A stretch of 11,411 bases of DNA, from positions 1 to 11,411 of the forward strand of contig FTLJ01000372.1 of NCBI GenBank assembly GCA_900155495.1, written 5' to 3'. Shown piece after piece: positions 1 to 7,957 of this stretch. The DNA comes from Porogramme epimiltina (taxonomy: Eukaryota; Basidiomycota; Agaricomycetes; Polyporales; Polyporaceae). The position numbers were made by a program, and so were the translations under genes. Positions within the stretch are counted from its first letter, which is position 1; every line of letters begins with the position of its first letter. A model generated the notes under the pieces. The model did no database searches. It was not told where the DNA came from and worked only from the letters and a program-made list of their open reading frames with translations.

Positions 1-138
1 GCCCTCCTCCCCGCCCCCCCGCCCTCTCGCTCTCTCGCCCCATCGACATCTCGCTCTCTCGCCCTCTCGCATTCCTGCCCTCCTCCCCTCCGGCTCCTAT
101 GCGTACGTCGTTCTCGCCGTTGCCAACCCCCCCGCACG

Positions 139-163
139 ATGCCCAGTGTTATTCGCAGGGCAT
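139..163. repeat. TTATT-loop hairpin, copy 1
   Basis: Arms ATGCCC (139-144) and GGGCAT (158-163) pair perfectly. After an A-A mismatch, an inner GTG/CGC stem closes the loop TTATT (149-153). It is one of five hairpins in this region with the same loop and different stems. Confidence 0.7.
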
Positions 164-246
164 TTCAACTCGTGCCCGCAAGATTCCCTCCCCTCCCCTT
201 CCCCCACCTTCTCCTTCGCGACTCCCGTGCCCTCCATGTTCAACCA

Positions 247-271
247 ATGTCTGGCGTTATTCGCCAGGCAT
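247..271. repeat. TTATT-loop hairpin, copy 2
   Basis: Ten consecutive base pairs (one G-T wobble) join 247-256 to 262-271 around the loop TTATT (257-261). This is the best-formed member of the family. Confidence 0.75.
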
Positions 272-304
272 TCCAACACCGCTGGAGCGTGCTCGAGGCG
301 GCAG

Positions 305-380
305 GTACGTCGACACTACTAATTACCACCAATACCACGTGTTCTGACGACGTCTGACCCCTCCCTCCCTCATCCCATAG
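305..380 (+). other. Intron-like segment in the upstream region
   Basis: A GTACGT donor at 305 follows GGCAG, and a CCATAG acceptor ends at 380 (76 nt), with a CTAAT-like branch site near 319-323. The flanking frames are not convincing as protein, so this could belong to a non-coding transcript, a 5' UTR or nothing real. The segment also repeats the 10-mer ACGTCGACAC (307-316) found in the 94-bp repeat. Confidence 0.3.
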
Positions 381-433
381 TGCGAGCACGCTGGGGAGGC
401 AGCGGGGAGGGGTTTTATCCCAGTTTCCTAGGA

Positions 434-456
434 TGCGCGCTGTTATTCGGCGCGCA
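434..456. repeat. TTATT-loop hairpin, copy 3
   Basis: Nine base pairs (one T-G wobble) join 434-442 to 448-456 around TTATT (443-447). The stem is almost pure alternating GC, unlike the stems of the other copies. Confidence 0.75.
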
Positions 457-489
457 CCCGTATCTCCTCGTCAAGCTTCGAAGCGTCAC

Positions 490-583
490 CAGACACCGGC
501 CATCTCGACCCCACACCACCCTCAGGTACACTCCGTGTCGACGCGGAGGGACGTCGACACGAATTTCGTCTTCGTACCCAACT
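490..583. repeat. 94-bp direct repeat, copy A
   Basis: Positions 490-583 match 793-886 base for base except for a handful of substitutions, with no length difference and an offset of 303 bp. The unit contains an inverted repeat: arms 534-543 and 552-561 (core GTGTCGACG / CGTCGACAC) around an 8-nt loop. Confidence 0.85.
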
Positions 584-792
584 CCCGAATCTTCCAAGAG
601 GCCTTCCACGCAATTCTACTAGCTGGTGCAACTACGAACAGTCCACCCAACTATCAACGAACGCCGCACACCTCGATCCATCCCCGACCCATCCAACCTT
701 CTCCTCGCTGTCCTCGCGCCACACACATGCGACCAACATCCCTCGTCCTTTGGAGGGTTTCCGTATGCCGATTCCGTGCAAATGGCAGTCAG

Positions 793-886
793 CAGACACC
801 GGCCATCTCTACCCAGCACCGCCCTCAGGTACACTCCGTGTCGACGCGGAGGGACGTCGACAATAATTTCGTCTTCGTACCCAACT
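793..886. repeat. 94-bp direct repeat, copy B
   Basis: Second copy of the 490-583 unit. The GTCGACG hairpin is retained (838-846 with 855-862), but the outer pair is lost because AC became AA at 862-863. Most differences between copies would change the amino acid in the frame that is open through both, so they do not look like coding constraint. Confidence 0.85.
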
Positions 887-960
887 GCCACAATCATGTG
901 GCGAGTAGGTGTACGACTTGGGCCGCACACGAGGCCGTTTCAATCAGCGCTCTGTGCCAG

Positions 961-1020
961 GTACGTCCACTCGAGCCAGTGTGCGCATCTCGCCCTCACT
1001 AACCCTACTACACCGCACAG
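961..1020 (+). other. Intron-like segment, second in the upstream region
   Basis: This 60-nt segment has a GTACGT donor directly after CAG, a CACTAAC branch-point match (about 1000-1006) and a GCACAG acceptor ending at 1020. These are good fungal intron signals. No convincing protein spans it, so it is either an intron of an unrecognised transcript or chance. Confidence 0.35.
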
Positions 1021-1210
1021 TGGATTGCACCAACTGCTCCGCCCATTATCCGTCCTCCGTGTCCTACCGTCTGTCCTCCGTCGCCCTCCACGCATCGTTC
1101 GTCTACTCCCCTTGCCTGCCCTCCATCCGCGTCCGCTCACATTCCTCCAGCCTGTGTCAGCTTGTGTGGGCTCCCGTCTCTCCCGTCGTGTTCTCGCTCT
1201 CTCGCTCTTG

Positions 1211-1264
1211 TTCCCGTTCCCGTTCCCGTTCCCGTTCCCGTTCCCGTTCCCGTTCTCGTTCCCG
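1211..1264. repeat. Hexanucleotide microsatellite (TTCCCG)9
   Basis: Nine contiguous units of TTCCCG run from 1211 to 1264. The eighth is TTCTCG. The tract ends about 90 bp before the start codon of the dioxygenase gene and sits in a CT-rich stretch, so it could contribute a pyrimidine-rich promoter element. Confidence 0.95.
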
Positions 1265-1276
1265 TCCGTGGGTGTA

Positions 1277-1350
1277 TTACCATTATTATTCAGTGGCAAC
1301 ACTCGAAGACAACTTACCACTGTTATTCGGTGGTAACACTTCAAGACAAC
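1277..1350. repeat. 37-bp tandem duplication carrying hairpin copies 4 and 5
   Basis: Units 1277-1313 and 1314-1350 are adjacent direct repeats (both start TTACCA and end AGACAAC). The second forms a clean 9-bp stem (1314-1322 with 1328-1336) around TTATT. The first forms the same hairpin with several mismatches. The array ends one base before the proposed start codon at 1352. Confidence 0.85.
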
Positions 1351-1351
1351 C

Positions 1352-4300
1352 ATGCAAGCACCGCCCTCCATGCGTGCGTATGAACAAAGCTTTGCCCCCC
1401 GAACTAGTCTCATATGTGACTAGGTATCCCAAGCTTGATCCCTGACGGGTTCAAGCTCATCGACATGCCCAAGGAGTCCTCCTCCTACCTCCCAACGATC
1501 TGGCACGGCAACTCCCACCCCCAGCTTACCAACCCCAACGTCTTTGTCCGCAACGTCTACATCTTTGTCTACGATCCGGATCCAGCGGCCATGGCAGCAA
1601 AATACGTCCACGTACGAGACAACGTGAAGCTGCCCGCGGGAACTGACGACGGCCTCTCTAATGCTAGTAAGTCATACATTTATGTACCGTCAGTGCTGTG
1701 AAAATCTCACCTTGTGTGTTCAGGATATCTCCGACTTGGTGCAGGCGACTTCATCTTCATGCGCAAGGCTTACACGGAGAACGGGAGCGCTGCGTCTTGG
1801 AAAGAAGATGTATGCCAGGGGTGGATCACCTCCGCGTGAGTACTAACCAGTATTTGTTGTATGTATCATTATTTACATGTCACACATAGTACCACGCTTC
1901 CGGAGGCGGCACAGGACGCTCTACTGGCTGCGCGCGACAGGGTCATAGGCAATGTGGAAGAATGCGGCCCGTCCAAGCCCGTCACCATTGACGGAGACCC
2001 TACTGGTGGGACTCTGTTCGAGCGCGACAGGCACGCTATCAACCTCGCAAACGCCAGTCGGTGCTACACGCTCGCTCAATCGTATCAACACGCAAAGAAT
2101 CTCACCGGGCCCACTGCTGGTGCGAAGGCCGTCGTCGTCCCCCCAAATGAACATCAAAACACCCCCGAGCGCGTCGAGAAGACCGAGCATCACGAAATTC
2201 GTGCACAACTCATCAAGGTACGTTGTGTGTCGTCTTCACTAAGTTTTGTTCTCACCTCCATCTATAGGCCGTCGCTCCTGCGGCCATCGCCGCCCTCGAG
2301 AGTGGCCCTGAAGAAATCTCTAAAGCACTCAAGTTGCAAGCACAAGCCACATCCCTCCCCCCAGTTGGTTATGCTGGCAACTACGCCTTCCCAGCAATGC
2401 AGCTCAACATCACGTCCACGAAAGAGGCAGACGAGAATGCTGGTAAGCTTGAACCCCACTACCTATATGTTGTTACTTACTTCTGTCCCATGCAGGCGAT
2501 GATTTTATGCGTGACCTCGGGCCTTTTGGGGAGATGCATGGGGACAACCACGACTGTCCGGGAGGATACACGTGTCTTCTTTCTCTCAGCAAACTGTCAC
2601 CAACGGACAGGCCTGGGTATATAATGATTGGGGAGCTGGCTGTTGCTGTTGGTTAGTATTAGTATTAGTGTATCATGCTCGTTGTCTGACATTTGTATAA
2701 TAGAATTGGATCCCTTCGTCTGTTGTATTTTTAGTGGTTTACGTCTACACGGAGGATTCCCTCCTACCGCCGCCCCTGGTACTAAGCCTGACAAGTCCTC
2801 TTATCGCATCGTCGTCGTCTGCTACCCTCCTACCAGCATGCTCGAGGGCTCGAACATCATTGGATTTGGTTCCACGCCCCACAAGACCCTCTTCACCATC
2901 CCACCCGAGGCTACCCACCCTGCGTAAGTTTGCTGAGTGATAACACAGTCTGTATAGCTACTGATGGTTCATTAGCTTTGACCGCATGACATTCCACACC
3001 AATGCTGGCAACTGGATCCGAGACGGCGACACTCTCACCACCCCAGAAGGCTATGTTCAAATATTATATCAATCCTTTGCTGCATGGCTTGCGTTCCATG
3101 CGCGACACGCTCCTGAGTCCGTTGAGCTCCAGCTCGACCTCGACAAGCTCCGCGAGTGCTTTTCTGTCAAGGGAGGTGACGGAAACCGTGTCATACCAAC
3201 CACATGGGAGCTCCGGCCTGAACCACACCTGCTAGAGCAACGTCGTGCTGCAATGGCTGCCTGGAGTGCACACACCAAGAAGTATAGTGCGTCAATTCCA
3301 TATGTGGCCTTCAAACACCTCAACAACCCTGCTAGTGACGACGACGAAGGTGTGTTCAATCTGTCCACTTGTGCTGGACAGCCACTAATTGCCATAATTG
3401 TTAACAGATCTTGCTCAACGCTTTGCTAGGCGCTCTTCAAAGCGCAGTCGCTCCGCCCCTGCATCCACTCGCCGCAAGCTGAAAGGCAAACACAAGAGTC
3501 TCGCACTGCGTGTTGGCTCAGATGATGAGGTAGAAGACGCTATCTTTGGCGATATAACTCCCCTTGCCATGACAGACACGGATGCACCCACTACTCCAAG
3601 ACGTTCTCCACGCCGCCTTACTACAGATGAACCTCAGCTTGATGTCATGCGTGGCAGGAAGCATCCCAGGCAGGGGAGCAGCAACAACTCCTCTGACTCT
3701 GAACCACAACCTAAGCGTGCAAAGGGCAAGGAACGTGAGGTCAATACCTCCTACACTAGTCCTCGTAAGTGCTCTTCTCTATCAATACATTCCTTATCTA
3801 ACAGTGACATAGAAACTCGGTCAACTACTCGTGGAGTGCATGCGCAGGGGTGCAGATTGCGGTTGAGGCGGCGCTGTTAGTATATCTTTATATGTACAAT
3901 GTTGTGTAGTTAGGTGCAGTTATTCATATGTATACATAGCGTTCAACAACCTCCATGGTGTGATATTGGGGCCATTTACTCAAGATGATATCAATGTTCA
4001 AGATGAAGACTCTGAGGGATACACAACAGATGATGAATCTGACCCGCCTGCTGGTAGAATAGCTCCTTTGCCTAGATGTGTTGTAGGCTCACCAAAGGCA
4101 CTAGAACCCATGGACCTGGAACCTGTAGCAAGCACTAGCACCCTGCCTGCACCACCTCCTGCACAGCTGGAGCGTAAGTGTTTTGAGTGACAGTTCTTTG
4201 ATTATGTGACTTATTCTTTGTAGATTTTCACTCTGTTCTCCAGATATTTGAGCTCAAGAATCTCCAGTTTGAGCTGAACAATATCAAAAAAGCATACGCT

Positions 4301-6232
4301 CAAGTAAAGGCATCCCCTACCAGTTTGAACTCTGCACAACAAGATGCTCAAGCTCTGGAGAATTTCCTCTCCTCCTTCCAGGCAGATCACTGTGACGGCG
4401 CCATCTCCTCCTCCTCTGCTAGCTTTGCTTCATTGACGGCACGCATGTGGCCCTCATATGATGCACAACTGGTGCGACTCGAAGTCTTTGACTACATGAT
4501 GGCCTTTGAACGCCGTAGGGTTATGATGGCCACTGCTGCAGCTTGGTACTGGTTGATGGAAGACTGTGCCAGCAAGATCTTTTCCTATGCTCAGGATGCA
4601 GACAATGGGCTGGAGTCAGAGAATGAGGGCTCTGACTGGCTTAGAGACCTCACCTTGCGAGTTTTCAACATCCTTACAGCCCTGGATCCACAGCGTCAAC
4701 AACTCTGCGCCAGTGAGTTCCTACCTGGCCTTCCAGACCCCACCATCACCTTCACAGTGAACCCTCGTGCCTTTCCTGGGGAGCAATTGGCAGAACGTGT
4801 GCGGGACCACGTCATCTCTATCCTGAGAACCTGGTTAAAATTCCCCCCCAACACACAGTGGGTTGTTGCACGCTTTGTCATGGAGGTTGTTCTAGCATTC
4901 TACAACCCAGATGCACTCCTTCTTCCAGGTGTTTGGGACGTCTTCAAGCACGTGAAGGCTCGTCTCTTGAATGCATGCAAACAACGTGCTTCACGCATGC
5001 ACCCCAACCTTCTCCGTCCCTTCATTGACGCATTGCGTGCCCTCCCCCTTGGACAGGTAGACAGCAGGGAATACCAGACATTGGCATCTATCTCCACTAT
5101 CATTGATGAAAACACCCCAGAGGCTAGTGCTGCGGTTTCAGCACTCTTGGATAGCATATTCTCCTTCTACATGGAACCCATAGACATCTTTGGTCTACAG
5201 ATCTCAGAGTCTGGCGCTCATGAGCAGGAGCAAGACCCCATTTTGATGTTTTCCCCTCCTCCCCAGTCTGGAATAGCACACACCGCAGACTTGCCACCAG
5301 CTATACTTCAGATTGTCCAGTTTGTGGAGGAGTTGATCCCCCTTGCGTACAATAAGCCTCCCACCACTCCCCTTCAGAAGCTTGTGGCAAAGAACCGTGA
5401 CTTCTACCTTCCATTCCGTGAGCTTGGGTCAAGCCGCCGGTGCTTTAGCTCTCAAATTGATATCAGAAACCCCAAGTCCCCTGGAGCATTTGCCAGCTAT
5501 GCCCTTACACGTGCACTACTATTCAATAGTCCAGTCTTAAAGCAACGCAACTCCTTTGTGCACTTCAGGTCCATTAAGCACAGGGAGGACTTCCTGCAGT
5601 GTTGTGGCTATGATGAGAACGATGAGAACAAGGTCAAGCAGATCTTCAACAACCGCTGCTATGGACAAGTGCAACACCAGAGAGCCAAGTATGGGCCAGA
5701 AAACGTGCACACCTACTTCACATCAGAGGAAGAGTGGTGCAAAAAGCTGGATGAGATGGAAGGCACACCCTGGGATTTCTATAGCTTCTACAAATGGGCC
5801 ACAGGGAAAAGGGGCACAGGAAACCTGGCAAAGTCGCGCATGTACCTTGTAGGCCACCTTGTGGGCTACCTCCTTGCAGCAGATCTCTCCTACTCCTCCA
5901 ACATCATTACAACACCCACCTGTGCAGACGTAGCCAAGGTCATTACTGAACCTAGAACTGCCTTTGGGTCCCTCAAGTGCTTGATACAGGAGGAACTTGT
6001 TAATAGTGAGGCACCACAAGCTGCAGAGGTGACGATGCGGATGGAGCAAATCCTTGGAGCCTTACAAAGCAGACTCTCACAGGCGGACAGGGCGCAGATT
6101 GTACTGGACCCTATCATGATAGAGCATACGTTGTGTAAATTCCAGCGTGTAAAGCGTAAAATAGGGGGGAAAGATCAAAAAGAGGGAAAGGGGGGAAAGG
6201 GGGGAAAGGTGGCAAAGGGGCATGATGATTGA
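1352..6232 (+). CDS. TET/JBP-like 2-oxoglutarate/Fe(II) dioxygenase with large unknown C-terminal region (12 exons)
   Basis: Exons read by eye: 1352-1373, 1424-1666, 1724-1835, 1890-2217, 2268-2442, 2496-2651, 2704-2923, 2976-3349, 3408-3764, 3813-3875, 3940-4173, 4224-6232. All 11 introns are 48-64 nt, begin GT and end AG, and their phases agree, giving 4293 nt (1430 residues plus TGA). The start at 1352 is the first ATG after an in-frame stop at 1334 and has A at -3; ATG 1465 is an alternative. Residues about 300-390 form the catalytic core (H308, D310, H361, R380). Known members of this family oxidise 5-methylcytosine or thymine in nuclear DNA; the substrate of this one is inferred. Residues 544-662 are basic with likely nuclear localisation signals (551-558, 645-653). 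An acidic stretch follows near 700, then a single-exon region of 668 residues I do not recognise. No frameshift is needed, so the gene may be functional. The least certain part is 3765-3939. Confidence 0.8.
2496..2923 (+). other. Catalytic core of the dioxygenase (exons 6 and 7)
   Basis: Exon 6 encodes FGEMHGDNHDCPGGYT, which contains the iron-binding HxD (H308 at 2537-2539, D310), and ends in an ELAVAV beta strand. Exon 7 encodes FSGLRLHGGFPP, with the distal iron ligand H361 (2748-2750), then YRIVVVCYPP, whose R380 is placed to bind 2-oxoglutarate. The order, the spacing (51 residues from D to H, 19 from H to R) and the surrounding FSGL-x-x-HGG-x-PP and R-x-x-V-x-x-YPP pattern are those of the fungal TET/JBP group. 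The 52-nt intron 2652-2703 lies between the two motifs. Its acceptor was chosen at 2703 and not 2733 because only that one keeps the frame. Confidence 0.85.
3765..3939 (+). other. Uncertain splice region of the dioxygenase gene (optional exon 10)
   Basis: Three models keep the frame. (1) GTAAGT at 3765 to TAG 3812, exon 3813-3875, then GTTAGT at 3876 to TAG 3939. (2) One 175-nt intron 3765-3939 that skips the 63-nt exon; both flanks are phase 1, so skipping leaves the frame intact. (3) A weak donor at 3769, exon 3813-3875 in another frame, and an acceptor at 3919. Model 1 has the best sites, model 3 the more ordinary-looking peptide. The 48-nt intron 3765-3812 is also a multiple of three without a stop, so retention is possible. 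Confidence 0.5.
4224..6232 (+). other. Last exon: unrecognised 668-residue C-terminal region of the dioxygenase
   Basis: One uninterrupted 2-kb exon that continues the frame of exon 11 through the intron 4174-4223. The ATG-less stretch before 4325 is open and begins with a helical, Leu/Lys/Gln-rich segment (FELKNLQFELNNIKKAY). The middle contains conserved-looking aromatic and Trp-rich patches (RRCFSSQIDIRNPKSPGAF; EEEWCKKLDEMEGTPWDFYS; SRMYLVGHLVGYLLAADLSY). The C-terminus is a Lys/Gly tail encoded by a purine tract (6163-6213). I cannot assign a family. It is a globular-looking domain in a gene otherwise split into short exons, which suggests retro-derived or fused origin. A separate downstream gene is less likely because no good ATG start exists and the splice phase joins perfectly. 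Confidence 0.7.
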
Positions 6233-6460
6233 AGGGATTGGGAGAGTAAAGGTGTTGCCATATGACGCTTCTTGAAATGTACTATAGAATTTTCTTGGGC
6301 TACTACTAGCTGGCGCTGAGGTCGTATACTCTGAAATGTTCACTTGTAGGATACAGATAGCTCACGACGTACAGCGTATGCTTAGGTTTGAAAGACATGG
6401 ATTGAAAAGCATGGTTGATTTGCATACGGATACTACAGGACTACGTTTGTCCCTTCACCC
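6233..6460. other. Short intergenic region between converging genes
   Basis: This is the 3' flank of the dioxygenase gene, facing the 3' end of the minus-strand exon pair that stops at 6461. No canonical AATAAA and no repeat are seen. Confidence 0.5.
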
Positions 6461-6752
6461 CTACTCCTGCAACGGCATAGGATCCTTCATAGACACGTCA
6501 CCCTCAATACGGAGGCGCTTCATGTCTATCAATCCAGAGTCCTCCGGCTCCTCCTGCTCCGCTCCGTACCCCACCTTCCGTTTCATTTTTCTTGTAGGGG
6601 ACCATGGTCTACTGGTCAACGTGCGAATCGCGGCAGAGTTGAAGTCCTACAATGCAGTTAGCTTCCCATTCCCTTGTCAAATATCATTCACTCACGCGCT
6701 CAACCATTTGGTCAATCACGACACACAGAGCACAGCTTCGGGACAAAGACAT
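6461..6752 (-). CDS. Small two-exon minus-strand coding piece, unknown; probably the 3' end of a truncated gene
   Basis: Exon 6752-6696 (19 codons from an ATG) joins exon 6646-6461 (61 residues plus TAG) across a 49-nt intron (6695-6647) with near-ideal signals: GTGAGT donor, GCTAACT branch site, TTGTAG acceptor, phase 0 on both sides. The spliced peptide is 80 residues. Its C-terminal part is highly charged: basic RKMKRK, then acidic AEQEEPEDSG, then KRLRIEGDVSM, which looks like a nuclear-protein tail. The family is not recognised. The upstream side runs directly into copia sequence, so the ATG may be fortuitous and the rest of the gene lost. It faces the dioxygenase gene tail to tail. Confidence 0.5.
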
Positions 6753-7930
6753 ACTCAACAGCAGCCACATACTCTGCTTCTGTTGTAGAAAGTGTGACTA
6801 TGGGCTGCTCCTCTGCGGTCTGCGGACACATTGCAGCGGTGAGGGTGAGGCCAGGATCCATGGGAGTCGACACAAGATTCGAGTCGTCCATGCCAAAGTG
6901 CTCGAGGATGTCGACGATGTACTGGCGCTGCCAGAGTTGCAGTGTGCGGTTCGCGCGGTCACGGATCACCTCGATGCCTAGCAGGAAGCGTGTGGGACCG
7001 AGATTGCGCAGTTTGAAGCGTTTCTCGAGGTCCTGGATGACGCCATTGATCGCAGCCTCTGAGCGCGAGACTATGGTGATATCGTCGACGTAGATTGGCA
7101 TGTAGATCCGCACGCCGTCGCACTCGAAGACGTAGAACGAGGAGTCCGAGCAAATGCGCGAAAAACCGAGATCCTGAAGCGCAGTGTGCAGCTTCTTGTT
7201 CCACATGCGGGCGCTCTGTTTGAGGCCGTACTGCGACTTGAGCAGACGCAGGACCTTGCCCCACTTGCCCTCCTTGAACCCGGGTGGCGGTTTCATGTAG
7301 ATCTCCTCGTCGAGGTCCCCATTGATAAATGCATGCGGAATATCAATGGTGACCATGTGGTAGTCCTCCAGTGTGGCCTGCGCGAGGATGAGACGCATGG
7401 TGGAGAGGCAAATTGTGGGGGCGAAGATCTCCGTGTGCTCAAACCCAGGATGCTGTGAGAAGCCCTGTGCGACGAGGCGCACCTTGTACCGCTCGATGGA
7501 GCCGTCAGCATTGCGCTTGAGGCGGAACACCCACTTGCAGCCAATAGCACGCTTGCCAGGGGGCAGAGCGCAGACCTGCCAGGTTCCATTGACCCTGTGA
7601 GCTTCGATCTCCTCACGCATCGCTGCGAGACACTTGTCCTTGTCCAGGGAGCGCATCGCGTCGGCGTAGGTGAGGGGGCTCGCCCTCTGAGACGAGGTTG
7701 CAGTACTCCATCGCGCTCTTGTGCCTGTACGCATTCGCAAACACGTAGTTGACTTCGTAGTCGTTCTCGTAGGAGTCTTCGGACTCGTCTTCAACCACAG
7801 GCGTGGGCTCGCGCGCATCCCACAGACCAGGGGACCAACAGTGCAGGAGGTGCAAGAGACGCAGGAGATGCAGGAGGCACAGAGCATGCATCTGGAGGTG
7901 GCGGAGTCAGTGTTGCGCGATCTGTGCAAG
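6753..7930 (-). pseudogene. Decayed Ty1/copia retrotransposon pol fragment (reverse transcriptase, deleted RNase H)
   Basis: Reading from 7930 downward: an acidic linker (about 7810-7676), then the copia RT domain from about 7674. Hallmarks are KWVFRLKRNADGSIERYK, VRLVAQGFSQ, a lysine-rich YGLKQSARMWNKKL segment and the catalytic YVDD (7092-7081). The RT then runs to STPMDPG and jumps at about 6801-6815 directly to the end of RNase H (LSTTEAEYVAA, about 6795-6760). Roughly a hundred residues that normally lie between are missing. A one-base frameshift in the C-run near 7672-7680 separates linker from RT. Gag, protease, integrase and LTRs are not seen. In life the enzyme copies element RNA into DNA; this copy cannot. 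Confidence 0.9.
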
Positions 7931-7957
7931 GGACATTGTGAGCACGAGTTGGCATGA

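Larger units (their letters stand above)
1..1351. other. C-rich, repeat-filled region upstream of the dioxygenase gene
   Basis: The plus strand is strongly C over G with many CT runs (for example 1-75 and 1190-1264). Several open frames exist, but their translations are Pro/Ser/Arg/Thr-rich and differ in every frame, as expected of low-complexity GC-rich DNA. No conserved domain is recognisable. Two intron-like segments are present (305-380 and 961-1020), so part of the region may be transcribed and spliced. The region contains the hairpin family, the 94-bp repeats and the hexanucleotide array listed separately. It includes the promoter of the gene starting at 1352, but I see no clear TATA box. 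Confidence 0.6.

Noticed and set aside
433..1002. 189-codon plus-strand ORF containing both 94-bp repeats in frame
   Set aside because: The repeat copies differ mainly at amino-acid-changing positions, composition is Pro/Ser/Thr/Arg, and no domain is recognisable. The open frame is expected in GC-rich, stop-poor DNA.
1211..1264. Telomere-like or CRISPR-like array
   Set aside because: The unit TTCCCG does not match the fungal telomere repeat (TTAGGG), and there are no spacers; it is a simple microsatellite.
940..1413. Minus-strand ORF with a Gly-Asn repeat
   Set aside because: The repeat is the translation of the TTCCCG microsatellite; the rest is Arg-rich shadow sequence.
2734..2940. Exon starting at the TTTTTAG acceptor ending at 2733
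   Set aside because: It puts the sequence into a frame without the distal His and Arg motifs. The acceptor at 2703 gives the conserved FSGL-x-x-HGG block in phase.
4325..6232. Separate 635-residue gene starting at 4325
   Set aside because: The codon at 4325 is TTG, the frame is open upstream to the acceptor at 4223, and exon 11 joins it in phase. It is better read as the last exon of the dioxygenase gene.
6336..6788. 150-codon plus-strand ORF
   Set aside because: It overlaps the minus-strand exon pair, whose splice signals and charged peptide are far more convincing.
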